Shown here: piece by piece, positions 57,261 to 64,000 of the stretch
How the letters are laid out: every line of letters begins with the position of its first letter
Numbering within the stretch: the first letter of the stretch is position 1
From: Nonomuraea fuscirosea
GTDB lineage: Bacteria > Actinomycetota > Actinomycetes > Streptosporangiales > Streptosporangiaceae
Direction: 5' to 3'
DNA: 64,000 nucleotides
NCBI RefSeq assembly: GCF_003001935.1
Contig: NZ_PVNG01000012.1
Location: forward strand, 1-64,000
Position numbers and translations under genes: made by a program
Notes under the pieces: model-generated
What the model saw: only the letters and a program-made list of their open reading frames with translations
Database searches by the model: none
What the model was told of the DNA's origin: nothing

Positions 57261-57884
57261 ATGCGTCTCCGCCCACGCGCTCTCGCCGTCCTCGTCGCCC
57301 TGGTCGCGCCCCTCCTGCTCGGGTCCCCGGCCCGTGCCCAGGTCGCGCACGACGTCAGCGCGGTGGCCACGTACCGGGGAGAAGGGGACGATGTCGTCCG
57401 CATTCCCGTCACGGCGGGGCCGGCCATCGTGAAGGGCACCCACAGCGGCGAGTCCAACTTCATCGTCTGGGCCGTCGCCGGGGGCAAGCAGGTGGATCTG
57501 GTGGCCAACGAGGTGGGCGAGTACAAGGGGGTCAGGGCGTTCAACACCGTCTTCCCGCGTAAGGTGCGCGCCCTGGAGGTCACCGCGGACGGCGCGTGGA
57601 CGCTCCAGGTGCTGCCCATCACGAAGGCCCGGTACTGGGCGATCAAGGCGAAGGGCGCCGGACCCGACGTGATCCGCCTGACCGCGCCGCTCAGGGCCGC
57701 GCGGCGGATCACCCTCCGCCACCAGGGCGAGTCCAACTTCATCGTGTGGGCCCTCGACAACCGGGGCCGTGTCACGAAGCTGCTCGCCAACAGGGTCGGC
57801 GACTACAGGGGCCGGGTGCTCCTCCCCGCCGGTACGCGTTACGCCACCGTCGAGGCGGACGGCGTGTGGAGCATCGCCCGGTAG
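57261..57884 (+). CDS. Secreted protein of two internal repeats
   Basis: 207 aa. Signal peptide 1-27 (LAVLVALVAPLLLGSPARA). The mature protein contains two copies of about 80 residues: GESNFIVWAVAGGKQVDLVA with ADGAWTLQV, and GESNFIVWALDNRGRVTKLL with ADGVWSIAR, sharing VGEY/VGDY and ending in an aromatic turn. A beta-sandwich carbohydrate- or cell-wall-binding fold is possible, but no family is recognised. It begins with GGAG 7 nt before the ATG; a perfect terminator follows at 57961. Confidence 0.75.
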   Translation: MRLRPRALAVLVALVAPLLLGSPARAQVAHDVSAVATYRGEGDDVVRIPVTAGPAIVKGTHSGESNFIVWAVAGGKQVDLVANEVGEYKGVRAFNTVFPRKVRALEVTADGAWTLQVLPITKARYWAIKAKGAGPDVIRLTAPLRAARRITLRHQGESNFIVWALDNRGRVTKLLANRVGDYRGRVLLPAGTRYATVEADGVWSIAR

Positions 57885-57960
57885 GGGTGATCTTCACGCG
57901 AGCCACCAGGACGGGGACCGGCGTGGTCTCCTGAGGGACCCCGATGTCAGGATGATGAGT

Positions 57961-57999
57961 CACGCCTTCCTGCCCGCTCGCACCGGGCAGGAAGGCGTG
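57961..57999 (+). terminator. Terminator of two-repeat protein gene
   Basis: CACGCCTTCCTGCCCG and CGGGCAGGAAGGCGTG, 16-bp perfect stem, 7-nt loop. Confidence 0.85.
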
Positions 58000-58034
58000 T
58001 CAGGACATTGTTCATCATCAGGTGGGAGTTCGTA

Positions 58035-59183
58035 GTGGTTCAGCACGTACTGGTCGCCCCCGACAAGTTCAAGGGAACGCTGACGGCGGCCGAAGTGGCC
58101 TCCCGGGTGTCGGCGGGTCTCGGCGTGCCCACGGTGGAGCTGCCGGTCGCCGACGGTGGTGACGGGACGGTGGACGCCGCCGTGGCGGGCGGCTTCGGCC
58201 GGATCACGATCGAGGTCACCGGGCCCACCGGCGAGCGGATCCCCGCCTCGTACGCCTGGCAGCCCACCGGCACCGCCGTGGTCGAGCTGGCCGAGGCGTC
58301 CGGGCTGCGCCGCCTGCCCGGCGGGCACGAGCCGCTGACCGCCACCAGCTACGGCACCGGCGAGCTGATCGCCGACGCCGTGCGCCGCGGCGCCAAGCGG
58401 GTGGTGCTCGGCCTGGGCGGCAGCGCCTGCACCGACGGCGGAGCGGGCATGGCCCAGGCCCTGGGCGCCCGCCTGCTCGACGACGAGGGCCGCGACCTGC
58501 CGCGCGGCGGGGCCGCGCTGAAGAGCCTGGCCCGCATCGACCTGTCCGGACTGATCGACCTCGCGGGCGTGGAGTTCGTGGTGGCGAGCGACGTGGACAA
58601 CCCGCTGCTCGGCCCGCACGGCGCCGCCGCCGTCTACGGTCCCCAGAAGGGCGCCACCCCGGACGACGTCAGGACGCTGGAGTCGGCGCTGTCCCGCCTG
58701 GCGGCCATCGCCACCGCCACCCACGGGCTCATGGGCGCGGTCGAGCACGACGGCCCCCCGCGCGCCATGGGCGTGGCGGGCGCGCCGGGCGCGGGCGCGG
58801 CCGGCGGCGTCGGGTTCGCCGCGATGGCGTTCCTGCACGCCGAGCTGCGGCCCGGCATCGGCTACCTGCTCGACCTGCTCGGGTTCGGCGAGGTCGTGCG
58901 CGGCGCGCGGCTGGTCGTCACCGGCGAGGGCTCGCTGGACGAGCAGTCGCTGCGCGGCAAGGCGCCGGTCGGCGTGGCGCGGGCCGCCGCGGCCGCCGGC
59001 GTGCCCGTGGTGGCCGTCTGCGGCCGCCGTACGCTCGGCGACGAGGAGCTGAAGGCCGCGGGCATCGAGGCCGCCTACGCCCTGACGGATCTGGAGCCCG
59101 ACGTGAGCCGCTGCATGGCCGAGGCGGGCCCGCTGCTCGAACGCCTCGCCGCCCGGATCGCCGAAGACCGCCTTGGAAGGTGA
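58035..59183 (+). CDS. Glycerate kinase
   Basis: 382 aa GlxK/GarK-type (type I) glycerate kinase: LVAPDKFKGTLTAAEVA, VADGGDGTVDA, GLGGSACTDGGAGMAQALG, VTGEGSLDEQSLRGKAPVGVA. Phosphorylates D-glycerate with ATP. It opens the allantoin operon; the glyoxylate released by allantoate breakdown can be turned into glycerate and then 2- or 3-phosphoglycerate. GTG 58035 with GGGAG 6 nt upstream. Confidence 0.93.
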   Translation: MVQHVLVAPDKFKGTLTAAEVASRVSAGLGVPTVELPVADGGDGTVDAAVAGGFGRITIEVTGPTGERIPASYAWQPTGTAVVELAEASGLRRLPGGHEPLTATSYGTGELIADAVRRGAKRVVLGLGGSACTDGGAGMAQALGARLLDDEGRDLPRGGAALKSLARIDLSGLIDLAGVEFVVASDVDNPLLGPHGAAAVYGPQKGATPDDVRTLESALSRLAAIATATHGLMGAVEHDGPPRAMGVAGAPGAGAAGGVGFAAMAFLHAELRPGIGYLLDLLGFGEVVRGARLVVTGEGSLDEQSLRGKAPVGVARAAAAAGVPVVAVCGRRTLGDEELKAAGIEAAYALTDLEPDVSRCMAEAGPLLERLAARIAEDRLGR

Positions 59184-59186
59184 TGG

Positions 59187-60500
59187 ATGACCTCGTTCGA
59201 CCTCGTCGTCAGATCCCGCAGGACCGTCACGCCCCAAGGTGAGCGGGCGGCGGCGGTCGCCGTACGGGACGAGAAGATCGCCGCCCTGTACGACTACGCC
59301 GCGCCGCTCGACGCCCCCGAGGACGTGGATCTGCGCGACGTGGCCCTGCTGCCCGGCCTGGTGGACACGCACGTGCACGTCAACGAGCCGGGACGGACCC
59401 ACTGGGAGGGCTTCGACTCCGCGACCAGGGCCGCCGCCGCCGGAGGCGTCACCATGATCGTGGACATGCCGCTCAACTCCCTGCCGCCCACGATCGACGA
59501 GCCGGCCCTCGACGCCAAGCTGCGCGCCGCCGGCGGGCGGTGCCACGTGGACGTCGGCTTCTGGGGCGGGGCCGTGCCGGGCAACGTCAAGGACCTCGCG
59601 CCGCTGCACCGGCGCGGCGTGTACGGGTTCAAGTGCTTCATGTCGCCGTCCGGGGTCGAGGAGTTCCCGCACCTGACGGTCGCCGAGCTGCGGCTCGCCC
59701 TGGAGGAGGTGGCCGGGTTCGGCGGGCTGACCGTGGTGCACGCCGAGGACCCGGCGCTGCTGGCCGAGCCGGCCGGGCCGGGCTACCGGGAGTTCCTGGA
59801 CTCGCGGCCGGGAGCCTCCGAGCGCAGCGCCGTCGAGCAGGTCGTCCGGGTGGCGGAGGAGTGCGGCGCCCGGGTGCACATCCTGCACGTCTCCAGCGCC
59901 GACTGCCTGGAGGTACTGGAGGCGGCCCAGGCCAGGGGAGTGGCGGTGTCGGCCGAGACCTGTCCCCACTACCTGACGCTGACCGCCGAGCAGGTGCCGG
60001 AGGGCGGGACCACGTACAAGTGCTGCCCGCCGATCCGCTCCGAGGCCAACCGCGACCTGCTGTGGGACGGGCTGGCGCGCGGGGTGCTGAGCTGCGTGGT
60101 GTCGGACCACTCGCCCTCGACGGCCGACCTCAAGGTGCCCGACTTCGCCGCCGCCTGGGGCGGCATCGCCTCGCTGCAACTCGGGTTGCCGGCGATCTGG
60201 ACGGAGGCCGCGCGCCGGGGGCACGGGCTCGGGGACGTGGTCCGCTGGATGTCCGCCAACCCCGCCGCGCTGGCCGGGATCTCCGGAAAGGGCGGGATCG
60301 AGGCGGGCAACGACGCCGACCTGGTGGCCTTCGACCCGGCAGCCGACCTGCTGGTGGACGCCGCCCGGCTGCACCACAAGAACCCCGTCACCCCCTACCA
60401 CGGCCGCACGCTCAAGGGCGCCGTCCTGACCACCTGGCTGCGCGGCCGCCCGGTGGACGGCGAGCCGCACGGACGACTGCTGATGGGAGCCCGCCGATGA
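59187..60500 (+). CDS. allB: Allantoinase
   Basis: 437 aa dihydroorotase-like amidohydrolase. Zn ligands in LVDTHVHVNEPGRTHWEGF, carboxylated Lys in GVYGFKCFMSPSG, His in VVHAEDP and HILHVSSADCLE, Asp in VVSDHSPST. It opens allantoin to allantoate. 3 bp after glycerate kinase; ATGA overlap with allantoicase. Confidence 0.95.
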   Translation: MTSFDLVVRSRRTVTPQGERAAAVAVRDEKIAALYDYAAPLDAPEDVDLRDVALLPGLVDTHVHVNEPGRTHWEGFDSATRAAAAGGVTMIVDMPLNSLPPTIDEPALDAKLRAAGGRCHVDVGFWGGAVPGNVKDLAPLHRRGVYGFKCFMSPSGVEEFPHLTVAELRLALEEVAGFGGLTVVHAEDPALLAEPAGPGYREFLDSRPGASERSAVEQVVRVAEECGARVHILHVSSADCLEVLEAAQARGVAVSAETCPHYLTLTAEQVPEGGTTYKCCPPIRSEANRDLLWDGLARGVLSCVVSDHSPSTADLKVPDFAAAWGGIASLQLGLPAIWTEAARRGHGLGDVVRWMSANPAALAGISGKGGIEAGNDADLVAFDPAADLLVDAARLHHKNPVTPYHGRTLKGAVLTTWLRGRPVDGEPHGRLLMGARR

Positions 60501-61441
60501 CCCCGTTCACCCGCCTGCCCGACCTGGCCCTGCGCACGTTCGGCGGCTCCGTCGTGGCGGCCAGCGACGAGTCGTTCGCTGAGAAGGAGAGCCTGATCAG
60601 GCCGGGGCGTCCGGCGTTCAGCCCGGAGACGTTCGGCGGCAAGGGGCAGGTGTACGACGGCTGGGAGACCCGCCGGCGCCGCTCACCCGGGCACGACTGG
60701 GCCGTGGTGCGGCTGGGCCTGCCCGGCGTGATCAGGGGCGTGGTGATCGACACGGCCTGGTTCAAGGGCAACTATCCGCCGTACGCGTCCGTGGAGGCGA
60801 CGGCGGTCGACGGTCATCCGTCGCCGGACGACCTGGCGCGGGCCCGGTGGACGGAGATCGTGCCGCGGGCGGAGCTCAAGGGCGACACGGAGCACCACTT
60901 CGAGGTCGCCGGTGAAGACCGCTGCACCCACGTGCGGCTCAACATCCACCCCGACGGCGGCGTGGCCAGGCTGCGCGTGCACGGCGAGGCCCGCCCCGAC
61001 CTGTCCGTGCACGAGGGCCTCGGGCTCGACCTGGCCGCGCTCGCCAACGGCGGCCTGGTCACCGCCTGCTCCGACGAGTTCTACTCCGCCCCGAACAACG
61101 TCATCGCCCCCGGCCTGGCCCGGCACCAGGCGGAGGGCTGGGAGACCGCCAGGCGGCGCGACGACGGCAACGACTGGATCGTGATCAGGCTGGCCGGTCG
61201 CGGGCTGATCAAGCTGGCCGAGATCGACACCACCAACCTGCTGTTCAACGCGCCCGCCGCGGTCGCGCTGACGGGGCTGGACGGGGAGCGCGAGGTGCCG
61301 CTCCTGCCCAGGACCCCGCTGCTGCCGGACACGCCGCACCGCTTCCGCCTGGACCACCGGGAGCCGGTCTCCCGTGTACGGGTGGACATCTACCCTGACG
61401 GCGGCCTGGCCCGCGTCCGCCTGCACGGCCACCTCGCCTGA
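60497..61441 (+). CDS. alc: Allantoicase
   Basis: 314 aa with two galactose-binding-like halves: YDGWETRRRRSPGHDWAVVRLG, CTHVRLNIHPDGGVARLRVHG and again AEGWETARRRDDGNDWIVIR, RVRVDIYPDGGLARVRLHG. Converts allantoate to ureidoglycolate and urea. Overlaps allB by 4 bases; last gene of the operon, followed by a perfect terminator. Confidence 0.95.
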   Translation: MTPFTRLPDLALRTFGGSVVAASDESFAEKESLIRPGRPAFSPETFGGKGQVYDGWETRRRRSPGHDWAVVRLGLPGVIRGVVIDTAWFKGNYPPYASVEATAVDGHPSPDDLARARWTEIVPRAELKGDTEHHFEVAGEDRCTHVRLNIHPDGGVARLRVHGEARPDLSVHEGLGLDLAALANGGLVTACSDEFYSAPNNVIAPGLARHQAEGWETARRRDDGNDWIVIRLAGRGLIKLAEIDTTNLLFNAPAAVALTGLDGEREVPLLPRTPLLPDTPHRFRLDHREPVSRVRVDIYPDGGLARVRLHGHLA

Positions 61442-61442
61442 G

Positions 61443-61485
61443 CCGGTCCCGCCGCCCCGGCCGCCGGCTGGGGCGGCGGGACCGG
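61443..61485. terminator. Bidirectional terminator after alc and Ser/Thr kinase gene
   Basis: CCGGTCCCGCCGCCCC and GGGGCGGCGGGACCGG, 16-bp perfect stem, 11-nt loop. Confidence 0.85.
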
Positions 61486-61490
61486 CCGCG

Positions 61491-63416
61491 TCACTGCCAG
61501 AGGAAGACCACGCTGCCCGGCGGCCGCTCGCTGTTGGGCAGCGGCCGCTGGAACTGCACCACACCGCCGTTGCTCAGCCGGTTGACCCGCACCTTGAACC
61601 CCAGCGCCTCCAGCTCGGGCTTGGCGTCGTTGATGTTCTTGCCGATGACGCCGGGCACGACGCTGAACTGCTGGTCGTCGCGGGCCTCGTTGTCGCCGCG
61701 GAACCACTGCCACCAGTCCGTCTGGCACCGCGCCACCGTGATCATGACCGCCGCGCCCTGGTCGACCTCGGACTTGGCCTTGGGCGACTGGGCGATGACC
61801 GAGCACGGCTCGGCGTCGTCGTCGACCTCGTTGACCTGCACCTTGAAGCCCTGCCCGCCGAGGAAGCCGGCCGCCTCGTCCTTCGGCATGCCGCCGACGT
61901 CGGGCATGACCAGCCCGGCGCTGACGAAGATGTTGATCTTGGCGCTCTTCCTGACCTTCTCGCCCACCTGCGGCGAGGTGCGGATCACCTTGTCGCGCTC
62001 GACCTGCTGGTTGGGCAGCCGCTTGACCGTGCCGACGGTCAGCCCCGACTTGGCGATGGCGGCCCGGGCCTCGTTGCTCGACCGGCCCGACACGTCGGGC
62101 ACGACGATCCGCTCGGGGCCGAGGGAGAGCACCAGCGTGACCGTCGAGCCCTTCTCCAGCTCCGCCTTGGCCGCCGGGTCGCTGCTGAGCACCAGGCCCT
62201 CGGCCACCTTCTCGTCGTACTTCCCGTCGGCCTGGCGCATCAGCAGCCCGCGGCCGGTGATGGTCTGCTCGGCCTCCGCCACGTTCTTGCCGACCAGGTC
62301 GGGCACGGTGACGAGCTCGGGCTGGGCGAAGTACCAGCCCGTCAGCCCGACCGCCACCACCATCACGGCGGCCAGCGCCACCAGGAACCAGCTGGGCCGG
62401 AACCCGCGCCGCCGCGGCTCCTCCGCCCGCGGCTGGATCATCGTGTGCGCCGGCGCGGCCTGCGGCATCGAGCGCGCGCCTGTGACCGGCCCGCCCGCCG
62501 GATGGGCGTAGACCGTCGTCGGGTTCACGCCCGGCGCCATCGGGCCCGAGCCCGGCGGGGTCGTCGTGCGCGGCAGCATCCGGTGCGCGTCCACCGCGGC
62601 GACCAGCATGGCCGTCGCGTCGGCCGGCCGGTCCTGCGGCTCGCGGGCGGTCGCGTGCGCCACCAGCGTGTCGACCAGCGGCGGCACCTCGGGCGTCACC
62701 GAGGACGGCGCGGGCACGGTGTCGTGCACGTGCCGGTAGGCCACCGACATCGGCGTCTCGCCGTCGTACGGCTGCTGCCCCGTGACCAGCTCGAACAGCA
62801 TGATGCCCGCCGCGTAGACGTCGCTGCGCACGTCGGCGGCGCCCGTGGTGACCTGCTCGGGCGCCATGTAGCCGATCGTGCCGATCATCACGCCGGTACG
62901 GGTCTGGTTGGTCGCCTCGATCGCCCTGGCCAGGCCGAAGTCGACGACCTTGACCCGGCCGTCGTCGGTCATGAGGACGTTCTCCGGCTTGACGTCGCGG
63001 TGCACCAGTCCGGCCTGGTGGGCGGCGCCGAGCGCGGCCAGCACCGGGATCAGCAGCTCCAGCGCCTCGCGGGCGGGCAGCCTGCCGCGCTCGCGCAGGA
63101 TGTCGCGCAGCGTGCGGCCGGGGACGTATTCCATCGACAGGTAGACGACGTCGTTGTCGGTGCCCTGGTCGAAGACGTGCACCACGTTGGGATGGGAGAG
63201 GCTGGCGACCGACTTCGCCTCGCCGATGAACCTTCTGACGAACGCCGGGTCCTCGGCGAGCGAGCGGTGCATGACCTTCAGCGCCACCGTCCGGTCGAGC
63301 CGGATGTCCAGCGCGAGGTAGACGGTCGCCATACCGCCCCGGGCGATTCGGCTCTCGATGCGGTAGCGCCCATCGAGGAGCCGTCCGACCAGGGGGTCCG
63401 CAGTCGTCGTATCCAC
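61491..63416 (-). CDS. PASTA-domain Ser/Thr protein kinase
   Basis: 641 aa, PknB/PkaF-like. Kinase domain 18-285: VALKV with Lys47, HRDVKPEN (139-146), DFG (159-161), GYMAPEQ. A linker rich in Pro leads to one membrane helix (WFLVALAAVMVVAVGLTGWYF, about 365-385), then four extracellular PASTA domains (each V/MPD or VPG-x-GK/M). A CQTDWWQWFRGDNEARDDQ insert lies between PASTA 3 and 4, an unusual aromatic link. It senses cell-wall fragments. GTG 63416 with TAAACT 7 nt upstream, so leaderless. Confidence 0.93.
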   Translation of the reverse strand: MDTTTADPLVGRLLDGRYRIESRIARGGMATVYLALDIRLDRTVALKVMHRSLAEDPAFVRRFIGEAKSVASLSHPNVVHVFDQGTDNDVVYLSMEYVPGRTLRDILRERGRLPAREALELLIPVLAALGAAHQAGLVHRDVKPENVLMTDDGRVKVVDFGLARAIEATNQTRTGVMIGTIGYMAPEQVTTGAADVRSDVYAAGIMLFELVTGQQPYDGETPMSVAYRHVHDTVPAPSSVTPEVPPLVDTLVAHATAREPQDRPADATAMLVAAVDAHRMLPRTTTPPGSGPMAPGVNPTTVYAHPAGGPVTGARSMPQAAPAHTMIQPRAEEPRRRGFRPSWFLVALAAVMVVAVGLTGWYFAQPELVTVPDLVGKNVAEAEQTITGRGLLMRQADGKYDEKVAEGLVLSSDPAAKAELEKGSTVTLVLSLGPERIVVPDVSGRSSNEARAAIAKSGLTVGTVKRLPNQQVERDKVIRTSPQVGEKVRKSAKINIFVSAGLVMPDVGGMPKDEAAGFLGGQGFKVQVNEVDDDAEPCSVIAQSPKAKSEVDQGAAVMITVARCQTDWWQWFRGDNEARDDQQFSVVPGVIGKNINDAKPELEALGFKVRVNRLSNGGVVQFQRPLPNSERPPGSVVFLWQ

Positions 63417-63423
63417 CCCGCTG

Positions 63424-63429
63424 AGTTTA
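63424..63429 (-). promoter_or_regulatory. -10 box TAAACT of PASTA kinase gene
   Basis: On the minus strand, TAAACT ends 7 nt before GTG 63416; no SD. Confidence 0.5.
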
Positions 63430-63519
63430 CGGGCGTTTTGCCACTGGCAGGGCCCCACCGCCCGAAACCGATGCGGAGACGTTTCTCGTCGCAGGGCCCC
63501 GCTCTCGTCGAGAGGCCCC

Positions 63520-63545
63520 GCCGAACCCGGCCGGGCGGGTTCGGC
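63520..63545 (-). terminator. Terminator of thiG
   Basis: GCCGAACCCG and CGGGTTCGGC, 10-bp perfect stem, 6-nt loop, downstream of the thiG stop. Confidence 0.6.
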
Positions 63546-63555
63546 GGCGTCGGCT

Positions 63556-63665
63556 GATGGGTTACGGCGACGCAGACCCGTGGGTTACGGGGACGTCGGC
63601 TCGTGGGTCACGGGGACGTCGGCCGGCGCGGTGCGAGGAGGTCGGCTCCTGGTCACGGGGACGTT
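63556..63665. repeat. About 24-bp tandem repeat downstream of thiG
   Basis: Four degenerate units typified by TGGGTTACGGGGACGTCGGC, between the thiG stop and its terminator, partly interrupted before the last unit. Confidence 0.7.
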
Positions 63666-64000
63666 GGAGAGGAGGCCTCGGCGTAGCGGCGGCGGGGGAT
63701 GCGTCCCGCCTGGCGGGCCAGCCGCCCGGCCGCGACCGCGCCCTTCATGGCCGCCGCCATGAGGTCGGGCCGCTGCGCCCTGGTGACCGCCGTGGCCAGG
63801 AGCACCGCGTCGCAGCCCAGCTCCATCGCCAGCGCGGCGTCGCTGGCCGTGCCGATGCCCGCGTCGAGGATCACCGGGACGGACGCGGCCTCCACGATCA
63901 GCTCGATGCTGTGCGGGTTGCGGATGCCCAGCCCCGAGCCGATCGGCGCGCCCAGAGGCATCACGGCCGCGCACCCGGCCTGCTCGAGCCGCCGGGCCAG
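63653..64000 (-). CDS. thiG: Thiazole synthase, 3' part
   Basis: The C-terminal 115 residues are visible; the 5' end lies beyond the window. QAGCAAVMPLGAPIGSGLGI, PVILDAGIGTASDAALAMEL and AVLLATAVTRAQRP are diagnostic of ThiG, which condenses deoxyxylulose 5-phosphate, dehydroglycine and ThiS thiocarboxylate into the thiazole of thiamine. The catalytic Lys is outside the window. The C-terminus is extended and Arg/Pro-rich, as usual in actinobacteria. Confidence 0.95.
   Translation of the reverse strand: MARRLEQAGCAAVMPLGAPIGSGLGIRNPHSIELIVEAASVPVILDAGIGTASDAALAMELGCDAVLLATAVTRAQRPDLMAAAMKGAVAAGRLARQAGRIPRRRYAEASSPTSP

Overview
The window is about 72% GC with actinobacterial codon use (G/C third positions, many GTG starts, ATGA/GTGA stop-start overlaps, leaderless genes). 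The gene content (MacS/MacR, PASTA kinase, a glkA neighbourhood, a c-di-AMP riboswitch in front of an NlpC/P60 hydrolase, PIM-type mannosyltransferase) points to a soil actinomycete, most likely of the Streptosporangiaceae (Nonomuraea/Streptosporangium-like). That placement is inference from gene content and style; no 16S or other marker is present. I see no tRNA, rRNA, CRISPR array, prophage or IS element. The window reads as ordinary chromosome, with unusually many short-period tandem repeats in intergenic regions and low-complexity linkers.

Layout. 1-995: minus-strand PH-domain membrane proteins, divergent from a two-component pair (1105-3032). 3014-4090: phosphotransferase. 4235-7910: NYN-domain protein and two NlpC/P60 cell-wall hydrolases; the second lies behind a 700-bp leader with a perfect Crp-type site and a ydaO/yuaA c-di-AMP riboswitch and appears to start at CTG. 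8184-11559: two metallopeptidases and a PimB-like mannosyltransferase. 11569-14641: sugar ABC importer without its ATPase. 14928-15347: small coiled-coil protein with a structured leader. 15606-25573: FadD, phosphoesterase, SRPBCC protein, ArsA-like ATPase, small CxxC protein, ROK glucokinase, secreted and membrane proteins, esterase and PlsC acyltransferase; with PimB this resembles the neighbourhood around fadD15/pimB' in mycobacteria and glkA in Streptomyces. 25628-36959: accessory genes including MarR/DoxX, homocysteine methyltransferase, Crp/Fnr regulator, MerR/VIT-vWA operon, Dps, PhoX-like protein, MarR-GNAT fusion and lactonase, with two repeat-rich intergenic tracts. 37012-45872: DMFase-beta-like lipoprotein, phosphofructokinase with PPi-type active-site residues behind a DasR-like operator, two tandem MHYT sensors, MacS/MacR, ThiI, YiaA/B-type protein and a Mo-oxidoreductase. 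45937-49815: LytS/LytTR pair with a sodium:solute symporter. 50187-51026: endonuclease IV. 51188-61441: purine (urate/allantoin) catabolism: uraD, uraH, uricase, two of the three xanthine dehydrogenase subunits, 8-oxoguanine deaminase, then glycerate kinase, allantoinase and allantoicase. 61491-63416: PASTA Ser/Thr kinase. 63653-64000: 3' part of thiG.

How the genes work together. Glucokinase and the PPi-type phosphofructokinase suggest a glycolytic set tied to N-acetylglucosamine/DasR and MacRS signalling. The purine cluster would turn oxopurines into allantoate and C2/C3 units, with glycerate kinase catching glyoxylate-derived glycerate. Cell-envelope maintenance is represented by the NlpC/P60 enzymes, PimB, PlsC and the PASTA kinase.
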